A stretch of 8,552 bases of DNA from DATKEK01 sp035512195 (GTDB lineage Bacteria; Pseudomonadota; Gammaproteobacteria; Burkholderiales; Eutrophovitaceae), in the NCBI GenBank assembly GCA_035512195.1, contig DATKEK010000289.1, forward strand, positions 1-8,552, read 5' to 3'. Under the pieces are notes generated by a model. The model had not been told where the DNA came from, did no database searches, and was given only the letters and a program-made list of their open reading frames with translations. Numbering within the stretch: the first letter of the stretch is position 1; each line of letters opens with the position of its first letter. Below are positions 1-6,172 of this stretch, piece after piece. The position numbers and the translations under genes were made by a program.

Positions 1-2
1 CA

Positions 3-842
3 GTACCGGCAGAGTGGTTCGAGCGTCGGCTGCCGCCGGTAGATCGCCGGGCGGCGAAGACCGGCCCACTCGAGCTGGAGATAGTCAGTCACTGCTGGAA
101 TTATTCGCACTTTCTGGTTTACCAGCTCAGCTCATTGGTGCTGTTCCCGCCCAGCCGGCTGTCCGTCAGGATGACTGTGTTCTATTCGCCGGAAGATCAG
201 CACACGACGTCGTTGCTAGCCTATTTCGCTGGGCTGTCCGTGCCGAACGTTCGCTGGAACTGGCAGGCGCGGCCGAAAGAGCGGCTGTTCCGTCGCGCAA
301 TCGGTCGCAATGATGCAGCGCTGGCGACGCGGGCGGACTGGGTGTGGTTCACCGACTGCGATCTGCTGTTTCGCGAGGGCTGCCTCGACACGCTGGCGGA
401 CTGCCTGCAGGGCCGCCGCGATGCGCTGCTCTATCCGCGCGAAGAACGTCGTACGCCGCTGCTCGAAAGCGATAACCCGATGTTCACCGCGGGCCAGCGC
501 GAGCCACGGGTGCTCGACATCGACGCGGCGCAGTTCAAGGCCGAACACCCCACGCGCGCTACGGGGCCTTTGCAGATCGCTCACGGCGATGTGTGCAGGG
601 CCGTCGGCTATTGCGACGCTCTCGCGGCTTACCAGAGGCCTTCCGACCGCTGGTGCAAAGCCTACGAAGACCGGGCGTTCCGCTGGCTGCTGCGCACCCA
701 GGGCGTGCCGATCGACATTCCCGGCGTGTACCGCATCCGGCATATCAGCAAAGGCCGCTATGCGGGCGGCACGACCAGTGCGAGGGTCAGAGCCGCTATC
801 CGTCGGGCGCAGTTTCGACTGCGCGACAGCCGCATGCCGTAA
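3..842 (+). CDS. Glycosyltransferase, GT-A / family 2-like, 5' end outside window
   Basis: Probably a cytoplasmic transferase that moves a sugar from a nucleotide-sugar to a growing lipopolysaccharide or other surface-glycan acceptor; donor and acceptor cannot be told. The frame is open from base 3 to the TAA at 840-842. The first usable start inside the window (TTG at 135) falls in the middle of the typical N-terminal GT-A strand and helix: residues reading IVSHCWNYSHFLVYQLSSLV are encoded just before and across it (about 81-140). The true start is therefore upstream, or is a non-standard codon. A D-C-D motif at 354-362, preceded by the hydrophobic strand WVWFT, fits the metal and nucleotide-sugar binding DxD. 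No membrane segment is seen. The gene is first in the visible plus-strand operon, 75 bases ahead of the ligase gene. The GT fold is fairly sure; the exact family is less so. Confidence 0.8.
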   Translation, partial: VPAEWFERRLPPVDRRAAKTGPLELEIVSHCWNYSHFLVYQLSSLVLFPPSRLSVRMTVFYSPEDQHTTSLLAYFAGLSVPNVRWNWQARPKERLFRRAIGRNDAALATRADWVWFTDCDLLFREGCLDTLADCLQGRRDALLYPREERRTPLLESDNPMFTAGQREPRVLDIDAAQFKAEHPTRATGPLQIAHGDVCRAVGYCDALAAYQRPSDRWCKAYEDRAFRWLLRTQGVPIDIPGVYRIRHISKGRYAGGTTSARVRAAIRRAQFRLRDSRMP

Positions 843-883
843 GCGGCCTGACGGCCGCGCGCAGCGACGCCCGCAGTGCGTCG
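843..883 (+). other. Two tandem stem-loops between glycosyltransferase and ligase genes
   Basis: Directly after the stop codon, 843-848 and 853-858 form a perfect 6-bp GC stem with a TGAC loop. A second perfect 6-bp stem follows, 865-870 with 878-883, with a 7-base loop. Neither is followed by a run of T, so an intrinsic terminator is unlikely. They could stabilise the mRNA end or attenuate readthrough into the ligase gene, or be chance in GC-rich DNA. Confidence 0.3.
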
Positions 884-897
884 TCGATGGCTGCCGC

Positions 898-910
898 GGA
901 GAATAAAATG
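898..910 (+). promoter_or_regulatory. Ribosome-binding site with ATG, out of frame with the ligase
   Basis: GGAG at 898-901 lies six bases before an ATG at 908-910, an excellent initiation signal. This ATG is in a different frame from the ligase coding sequence. The ligase frame has a TGA at 909-911 and its first start after that is GTG at 918, which has no Shine-Dalgarno of its own. The signal therefore bears directly on how the ligase is started. Confidence 0.5.
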
Positions 911-917
911 ACAAGCG

Positions 918-2369
918 GTGCCGCAGCCGCTCACACCTGGAGAACTGGAGAGTCATCTGCTGTCCCTGGAGAGAATCGAGAAGCCGTACCGAGTGGCCGG
1001 CGCCTTCACGGCGTTGATCCTGATCGCTTTGCCCGCGCTCATTCTGCACGTTCCCAGTGGCGGCAGCGTGCCCTACCACCTCGCAGCCCTGTTCGGTGTA
1101 TATGCCATGGCCCGGTGGTCGTCGGCGCAGCGCCCGCTCACCCGCGACGAGAGACTGGCGTGTGTGGGGTTCGGCGCGTTCGCAGTCACGATCCTGATCT
1201 CGCTCGGGGATACCGGTGCCAGCAGGCAGGCCGTGCGCGAGCTTGACGTGCTGCTGCGGCCGTTGTGGGCGATTCCGATCATCTACCTGTTTATAAGAGC
1301 GCGACCGCCCGAGGGGCTGCTCTGGTTCGGCGTGTCCCTCGGCGCCATCCTGGCCGGGCTGAACGCACTTTACGAAGTCGCCGGGGCTGACGAATACGTC
1401 AGGGCCACAGGCGCGACCAGCGCGATTACCTACGGCAACAGCGCGCTGGCGATGGGCTTCATCGCCGCCATCGGCTATTCCTACTTTCGGCGTCTCGGCA
1501 AGCCGTATCTGGCGGTGCCCGCCGCCGCCCTGCTGCTCGGTCTGCTTGCCAGCGCGCTTTCCGGCAGCCGGGGCGGCTGGGTGGCCGTGCCGGCCCTCGC
1601 GGTGCTGCTGTTGTGGCACTGCTGGCGGCTGCGATACCGGCGGCTTGCCGTCGCCGGCGCGCTTGCGCTTGGCGCGGTCGTGAGTCTGGCGGTGTTGCTG
1701 CCTCAGTCCGGCGTCATGAGCCGCGTCGACACGGCCGTATCCGATGTCGAGATGTATGTGCAGGGTACTGCGGTGCTCGCCGACTCGCCGGTTGGCCAGC
1801 GGCTGGAGCTGTGGCGCGCGGCCTGGGACATGTTCTTGCAAAGACCGCTGCTGGGGGGCGGCATCGGGCACACCTTCAGGGATTTCCTGCGCGAAGGTAT
1901 CGCTGCCGGGAATTACGATCCGGCCATCGCCGTGCACACGATGCCGCACAATGTCCTGCTGGATGTGCTGGCGTTGCGGGGACTGGTCGGCCTTGCCGGG
2001 GTCCTGGTCCTGTGGCTGGCGCTGGGCTGCGTTTTTTTCAATGCCGCGAGGGAGGCGTCTGCCAGGCTGCGCACTCTCGGCATGGCGGGGCTGGCACTGC
2101 TGGTGTCGTATGCATTCTTCGGGCTCACGGACTCGGTCATGGATTACGGGCCGCCGCTGGTCTTCTTCTGTTTTTACTCCGCAGTGATCGTGCATTTGAT
2201 TGCGTGTGCGCGCCTGGAGGGCGCGCAGGCGTGCGCCGTTGCACCGACGGAAAGCACGTTGTTATTTGACGGCGACACCATCCTCACCCCTCGCAATGCC
2301 GTCGTGCCGGGCGCGCAGACGACAGGTGCCCGGGCTGGCGCACGCAAAGCACAGGGCGCGGTCCGATGA
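918..2369 (+). CDS. O-antigen ligase / polymerase family membrane protein (Wzy_C-type)
   Basis: Inner-membrane protein of the WaaL/Wzy superfamily. Members join a lipid-linked O-chain to lipid A-core (WaaL) or polymerise repeat units (Wzy) on the periplasmic side. The 483 residues carry about 10-12 hydrophobic segments (for example 26-45, 112-128, 133-155, 197-214, 222-236, 243-262, 357-374, 387-402, 412-430). S-G-S-R-G-G at 215-220 matches the Wzy_C motif. A large periplasmic loop follows (about 263-350), with LWR near 298-300, GGGIG at 313-317 and an H-N-x-x-L-x(5)-G signature from His344; His340 lies nearby. R218 and His344 are candidates for the conserved Arg and His needed by WaaL. The last ~50 residues are a hydrophilic tail. 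The stop overlaps the next gene by ATGA. The GTG at 918 is the first start after an in-frame TGA at 909 and lacks a good Shine-Dalgarno, so the N-terminus is uncertain. Ligase versus polymerase cannot be settled by reading. Confidence 0.85.
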   Translation: MPQPLTPGELESHLLSLERIEKPYRVAGAFTALILIALPALILHVPSGGSVPYHLAALFGVYAMARWSSAQRPLTRDERLACVGFGAFAVTILISLGDTGASRQAVRELDVLLRPLWAIPIIYLFIRARPPEGLLWFGVSLGAILAGLNALYEVAGADEYVRATGATSAITYGNSALAMGFIAAIGYSYFRRLGKPYLAVPAAALLLGLLASALSGSRGGWVAVPALAVLLLWHCWRLRYRRLAVAGALALGAVVSLAVLLPQSGVMSRVDTAVSDVEMYVQGTAVLADSPVGQRLELWRAAWDMFLQRPLLGGGIGHTFRDFLREGIAAGNYDPAIAVHTMPHNVLLDVLALRGLVGLAGVLVLWLALGCVFFNAAREASARLRTLGMAGLALLVSYAFFGLTDSVMDYGPPLVFFCFYSAVIVHLIACARLEGAQACAVAPTESTLLFDGDTILTPRNAVVPGAQTTGARAGARKAQGAVR

Positions 2370-3313
2370 ACGGGAGTTTGTGCCTGCTGACGCCGACGTG
2401 GTCGGGCGACAAGGCGCAATTCGACCTGCTGCGGACTTCGATCGAACAGTCCGCGCTCGCCTCTGCGCGTCACGACATCGTGGTTCAGACGGAGGATCTC
2501 GACCTCTTCAGGTCGTACGCTGGCCCCGGTGTCCGGTTGCTTGCCACGGAAGACGTCCTGCCGGGCGACGTCGAGGCGATGCGCCAAAGTGCCCGGCGCC
2601 TGCAGGCGAGGTTCGGCCGAGCCGGCACCCGTATTCTGAGCAGCGTCTCGCGATACGCCGGCCGGCCCCGCTGGGTCAGATATACGGGCTGGCAAGTGCA
2701 GCAGATCACCAAACTGGCAATGGCAGCGCGCAGCGACATCGACACGGTGGTTTTACTCGACTCCGACGTCATCGTGACGCGGCACGCGCGGGACGAGGAT
2801 TTTCTGCATCCCGGCCGCATCGTTTGCTTCGGCCGCTGGACACCGGCGGAAGGGGTTGCGGGCAAAGTCGCCAAGTGGAACCGGCAGGCGCACGTCCTGC
2901 TCGGCAGTCCGTTTTCCGCAAGCGCGCCGGTGGACACGTATTTCGATACGCCGTTCGTGTTTCACGCGCCGACCGTACGCGAGATGCTGGCCTGGCTGGA
3001 ACGGCGCTATGGGCGCGCCTGGTGGGAGGTGTTGCTCGCACAGCCGCCGCGGCGATGGTCCGAGTTCGCCACCTATCGGGCTTTCCTCCGGTCGCGTAAC
3101 CCGGAGTACCCGGTCGAATGGCGCTCCGATCGTGGGATACGCTATCTGTTCGATGCCCGGGATCCGCACGCGCTCCGCAGCCGGGTGGCAAGTCTGCTGG
3201 AAGATTCCGAGAGCCACTACATCATCATCCATTCCCAGAGCAGCGGTCGCCAGCTCTGGCGCGCCGAGGACTATGCGGCCCTCCTCAGGCCCATGCTGGA
3301 GGCGCGTCAATGA
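2366..3313 (+). CDS. DUF6492-like putative glycosyltransferase
   Basis: Soluble 315-residue protein that I place in the DUF6492 group, a poorly characterised family thought to be GT-A-type glycosyltransferases. The N-terminus reads as a beta strand (SLCLLTPTW), as in nucleotide-sugar binding folds. Residues 107-119 (TGWQVQQITKLAM) followed by VVLLDSDVIV at 128-137 give the characteristic W-x-x-Q-Q-x-x-K-L block and a D-S-D (132-134), a plausible metal-binding DxD. A second conserved-looking block, SEFATYRAFL, lies at 232-241, and HSQS at 289-292 near the end. No signal peptide or membrane segment is seen. The ATG at 2366 overlaps the ligase TGA and the end overlaps the next start, so it sits inside a coupled operon and should share a surface-glycan role. 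Donor and acceptor are unknown. Family assignment is from memory of the motifs. Confidence 0.75.
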   Translation: MNGSLCLLTPTWSGDKAQFDLLRTSIEQSALASARHDIVVQTEDLDLFRSYAGPGVRLLATEDVLPGDVEAMRQSARRLQARFGRAGTRILSSVSRYAGRPRWVRYTGWQVQQITKLAMAARSDIDTVVLLDSDVIVTRHARDEDFLHPGRIVCFGRWTPAEGVAGKVAKWNRQAHVLLGSPFSASAPVDTYFDTPFVFHAPTVREMLAWLERRYGRAWWEVLLAQPPRRWSEFATYRAFLRSRNPEYPVEWRSDRGIRYLFDARDPHALRSRVASLLEDSESHYIIIHSQSSGRQLWRAEDYAALLRPMLEARQ

Positions 3314-4221
3314 AACGCGCGATGATTTTTTTCGTCTTCTCCTTCAATAGAGGACCGTATCTGCGCAACTGCGTGGCGTCTCTGGAGCACTGCGCGCCGG
3401 ATGCCGAGGTCGTGATCTTCGACGACCGGAGTGACGACCAGGACACAGTGGAGGCGTTACGCCGGATTGGCGAAAAGCACCGTGTCGTCTCGTCCGCCAA
3501 TTTCGGCGGCCACAGGCACGGCGGCCTGTATTCGAACATGCAGTCGGCTTTGGAGATGGTCGATGGCGACCGGCTCATCTGCTTCATTCAGGACGACACG
3601 CAACTGGTGCGGGTGCTCGACGCAGAGGACTACCAGTTCCTTGCGGACTGCTTCGCGTGCAATCCCGATCTTGGCTTCATTTCTCCATCCTTCATCCGCG
3701 GGAGCCAGCTGCGCGGCGGCACACTCGACGTCGCCCACGATTCCGCGACCAACCTGTTTTCAGTGCGGAACGAAAAGCGCAGCGCCGGGACTTATTACTC
3801 GGACATATTCCTGTCCACATCCGGCCGCCTGCGCGCCCGCGGGTGGGTGTTTCAGCGGGGGGAACCGGCGAACCAGGCCAGCGCGAAAAGGATGTTCTCG
3901 GCCATGGGCTACATGCGGCACCCGTTCGTGATGTGGCTGCCTTACGGCACTGCGTTTCGCGGCAAGAAAAAGACCTTGGCGCTGCGGCTGGCCGAGCGCG
4001 CGAGGCGGTGCGGATTCTATCCGTTCGAATATATGGCCGACGACCAGGTTCGCGCCCTGAAAGCGCAGCCGCTCTCGGAACTTCCCGTGGCCGAGCGCTT
4101 CCTGACGACGCGGGAACCCGGCCTGAAGAAACCCTGGATCTACAATCCGCTGCAAGGCTCGCGAATACTGAAGCACCTGAATCAGGCAGAGCTCCTGCTC
4201 AACCGGCTGCTGAAGAGATAA
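3310..4221 (+). CDS. Glycosyltransferase family 2-like protein
   Basis: A 303-residue putative cytoplasmic glycosyltransferase, last gene of the plus-strand operon. The N-terminus has a GT-A pattern: strand MIFFVFSFNR (5-14), a Y-L-R-N-C-V-x-S-L helix (17-25), strand VVIFDDRSDD (34-43) with the nucleotide-binding acidic pair, and then ICFIQDDTQ (90-98), where D95-D96 occupy the place of the DxD. Residues 65-74 are rich in Gly and His (NFGGHRHGGL), which I do not recognise as a family mark. I chose the ATG at 3310 over longer in-frame starts such as 3118. It overlaps the preceding TGA as ATGA, just as the previous pair does, and begins exactly where the GT-A first strand should. The stop is TAA at 4219-4221. 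The substrate is unknown. It converges with the minus-strand transferase, leaving 66 bases between them. Confidence 0.8.
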   Translation: MKRAMIFFVFSFNRGPYLRNCVASLEHCAPDAEVVIFDDRSDDQDTVEALRRIGEKHRVVSSANFGGHRHGGLYSNMQSALEMVDGDRLICFIQDDTQLVRVLDAEDYQFLADCFACNPDLGFISPSFIRGSQLRGGTLDVAHDSATNLFSVRNEKRSAGTYYSDIFLSTSGRLRARGWVFQRGEPANQASAKRMFSAMGYMRHPFVMWLPYGTAFRGKKKTLALRLAERARRCGFYPFEYMADDQVRALKAQPLSELPVAERFLTTREPGLKKPWIYNPLQGSRILKHLNQAELLLNRLLKR

Positions 4222-4287
4222 GCGTGATCGAAGCAGTCCGGAGCCGGGTGGATGTACCGGGACGGCGTCCGAGCCGCGGCGCGCGCG

Positions 4288-5154
4288 TTATTCGGGCACC
4301 GTCTCCTGCCCCACCTCGGATGCCGCCCGATAGCCTTGTTGCAGAAGCTGCGCGATGCCAAAGTCGGTCCGCAGGATGCGTTCTTTTTCGACTCTTTTCC
4401 GGAGCACCTCATTGGCGGCGACGGCTACGGAGTCGCGGTAGGGGCGGCCGTGATCGAGGTGGATTACGATTGCGTCGTAACGGACGTGCCGCGGCTTGAT
4501 GCCGTTATTGCGCAGACGTACGCCCAGTTCCCGGTCCTCGCCGCCCCACGACATGCGCTCGTCGAAACCGTTGACGGCCAGTACGTCGCGTTTCCATGCC
4601 GAACCGTTGGAGCCCTTGAAGTTGCACCGCGTCGGCGTGAGGATATTGAGAATGCGGGCCTGGCTGTGGGTGGCGATGAGCTTGAGATTCTTGTAGCTGC
4701 GCGACAGGCCGTGCGCCACCAGCCAGTCGAGCTCGAAGCAGCGGCCGCTCACAATGTCATCTTTGGCAATGGCTTCGCTGGTGGACATGGACAGCTTGTA
4801 ATACCCGCCGGATAGATAGTGGCCGGGCCGTGCCCGCCGGGCGTGCACCGCGAGGAAATCGCGGCGGGGAATGCAGTCGCCGTCCGTGAAGACGACGTAC
4901 TCTGTTGTTGCGTGCAATACCGCCTTGTTCAGAATTCGGCACTTGCGGAATCCGTCATCCTTCTGCCAGACATGCGTGATGGGTAACCCGGTCTCCGCGC
5001 GCATGCGGTCGATCAGCACGGTGGTGCCGCGCTCGGACCCGTCGTCAGCAATGATGATCTCGAAATCGGTGTGCGTCTGCGCGCTATAGCCCCACAGCAC
5101 CTTTTCCAGCCATTTGGGCGAGTTGTAGGTCGATACGACGACCGAGAGTTTCAT
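4288..5154 (-). CDS. Glycosyltransferase family 2 with galactosyltransferase-like C-terminal domain
   Basis: A 288-residue cytoplasmic GT2 enzyme of a type common in proteobacterial lipopolysaccharide-core and O-antigen loci. In order: strand and helix LSVVVSTYNSPKWLEKVL (3-20); ADDGS at 36-40, the nucleotide-binding acidic site; HVWQKDDGFRKCRILNKAV (61-79), a hallmark of this group; FTDGDCIPR at 89-97 with the D-G-D metal site; and NGFDERMSWGGEDRELG (195-211), the C-terminal galactosyltransferase-like block with W-G-G-E-D supplying the likely catalytic base, followed by HLDHGR at 232-237. I chose the ATG at 5154 because the family begins M-K-L-S-V-V-V. The 24 residues encoded upstream look unlike the family, and a GCGGAA sequence lies about six bases ahead of the ATG. 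The gene follows kdkA after 81 bases on the same strand and is probably co-transcribed. The sugar transferred is not known. Confidence 0.88.
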   Translation of the reverse strand: MKLSVVVSTYNSPKWLEKVLWGYSAQTHTDFEIIIADDGSERGTTVLIDRMRAETGLPITHVWQKDDGFRKCRILNKAVLHATTEYVVFTDGDCIPRRDFLAVHARRARPGHYLSGGYYKLSMSTSEAIAKDDIVSGRCFELDWLVAHGLSRSYKNLKLIATHSQARILNILTPTRCNFKGSNGSAWKRDVLAVNGFDERMSWGGEDRELGVRLRNNGIKPRHVRYDAIVIHLDHGRPYRDSVAVAANEVLRKRVEKERILRTDFGIAQLLQQGYRAASEVGQETVPE

Positions 5155-5235
5155 GACATTTTCCGCACGGAATTCATTACGACGATGATGGCACGACGGC
5201 TCGGCATCCGCGGCCGAAGCATGCATGCCTGAAAG

Positions 5236-5991
5236 CTATCCGCTTTTTACCTTCAGAGATCGGTCGGAGGGCCGGCGTTCGCCGCGTTCATAACCGCACA
5301 GCAGTGCCTGCCAGTCGGTCTCGGAATAGTGAAACGTCGGCTGTTTATGCGCGGACTTCACCAGCGATCGCGCCAATCGCGAAAGATTGCTCTGCTGCCA
5401 GCCGCCGGCGGACCGTCGCAGTCGGCCACGATCCCAGTCGATCAGGAAAATTTGTCCGCGATCGTCCACCAGGATGTTGCCGGCGTTGAGATCGGCATGG
5501 TCCGCGCCCGTGTCGTGGAACTGCCGAATGACCGCACCGACGCGCTGCCACAGAGCCGACGGCAACGCCTGCTTCGTCAAGAGTTCGGCGAGCGAGTGCG
5601 TGTTCAACAGCCGCTCGATCAGGATATCGCCGTAGTAGACCAGCCCCCTGCGCACCAGCCGGGCAGCCGCTGGTCGCGGCACCGGAAGTCCTTGCCGCCA
5701 CAGGGTGTCGAGCAAGTGCCACTCGCGGAACGGCCGGCTGCGGGTGGCGCCCAGCCACACGTAGCACTCCTTGCTCAGTCTTGCCGCTTGTCCCCCGCGC
5801 CAGTAGTGTCGCAGGACGTACTCACAGCCGTCGACGTGCAGAAAATAAACTGCTTGCCGTCCTGCGTGTTTGATACCGAGGACTCGCGGCCCCTCGGGTG
5901 TGCCCGGCTCGAACAGCGCCCAACTCGGCTCTGCGATGAGCGCCGGGTCGTACATGAACAACTCGTTCTGCCGTCCCAATGCCGTTGCCAC
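5236..5991 (-). CDS. kdkA: 3-deoxy-D-manno-octulosonic acid (Kdo) kinase
   Basis: Uses ATP to phosphorylate the 4-position of the single Kdo on Kdo-lipid A, an inner-core step of lipopolysaccharide assembly at the cytoplasmic face of the inner membrane. The fold is protein-kinase-like (KdkA/WaaP/RIO group). Residues 58-73 (YVLRHYWRGGQAARLS) carry the Arg-rich block typical of KdkA. FREWHLLDTLWRQGLPVPRP (88-107) is the family's next landmark. The catalytic loop HADLNAGN is at 165-172 (D167 base, N172), and the metal-binding IDWDRGR at 184-190 (D185) replaces DFG. A TTG at 6039 is possible but adds 16 residues unlike the family. I prefer GTG at 5991, with AGGA eight bases upstream, giving 251 residues, close to the usual ~240; ATG at 5955 is an alternative. 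No second Kdo or core gene is visible here apart from the neighbouring transferases. Confidence 0.9.
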   Translation of the reverse strand: MATALGRQNELFMYDPALIAEPSWALFEPGTPEGPRVLGIKHAGRQAVYFLHVDGCEYVLRHYWRGGQAARLSKECYVWLGATRSRPFREWHLLDTLWRQGLPVPRPAAARLVRRGLVYYGDILIERLLNTHSLAELLTKQALPSALWQRVGAVIRQFHDTGADHADLNAGNILVDDRGQIFLIDWDRGRLRRSAGGWQQSNLSRLARSLVKSAHKQPTFHYSETDWQALLCGYERGERRPSDRSLKVKSG

Positions 5992-6066
5992 GTCTCTTAT
6001 CCTGACGTCATGTGAACGTGAACATGGGTGGCTCGCCAAAGCAACACGACCTCGAACCTCTGGACC

Positions 6067-6095
6067 ATTATAAACAGAACCTGTTTGCGTCTTGT
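6067..6095 (-). promoter_or_regulatory. Candidate promoter for kdkA and its downstream glycosyltransferase
   Basis: Read on the minus strand, 6072-6067 is a perfect TATAAT, about 75 bases upstream of the kdkA start at 5991. At 17-base spacing the -35 position (6095-6090, ACAAGA) is a poor match, so activity may need an activator or another contact. The position is right for the minus-strand pair kdkA and glycosyltransferase. The stretch 5992-6172 holds no gene that I can support. Confidence 0.45.
6072..6086. repeat. 15-base perfect palindrome (6-bp arms, 3-base centre) at the putative promoter
   Basis: AAACAG, three bases, then CTGTTT: a perfect inverted repeat that overlaps the candidate -10 box by one base and fills most of the spacer towards -35. 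This is where a dimeric repressor would bind. It is not a LexA box, because the half-sites face the other way. It could also be a small mRNA hairpin or chance. Confidence 0.4.
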
Positions 6096-6172
6096 CTCCC
6101 CTTAACCGACGCTGCCCCTATCACATGTCGATGCAATGATTGCTCGGGGGATTCTCAACAAGCTGCTGACGA

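Noticed and set aside
843..858. Hairpin after the first gene as a rho-independent terminator
   Set aside because: The stem is strong, but no T-run follows and the next gene on the same strand is only 60 bases further on.
908..1246. Plus-strand reading from ATG 908 as a separate protein
   Set aside because: Despite its good ribosome-binding site, the product is an Arg-rich stretch without motifs, overlapping the membrane segments of the ligase. I kept it only as evidence on the ligase start.
216..2195. 659-residue open frame on the minus strand across the first transferase and the ligase
   Set aside because: It is a shadow of the plus-strand genes in GC-rich DNA. The product is rich in Arg, Gln, His and Pro with no recognisable domain, while the plus strand gives clear GT and Wzy_C motifs.
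4222..4287. Bidirectional terminator between the converging transferase genes
   Set aside because: Only short imperfect inverted repeats occur (for example a 4-bp GGAC/GTCC pair near 4259-4270), with no T-tracts on either strand.
4252..4815. 187-residue plus-strand open frame opposite the minus-strand glycosyltransferase
   Set aside because: It is the mirror of a conserved GT2 coding sequence and shows no family motif of its own.
6072..6086. LexA (SOS) box
   Set aside because: LexA sites have CTGT on the left and ACAG on the right with eight bases between; here the order is reversed and the centre is three bases.
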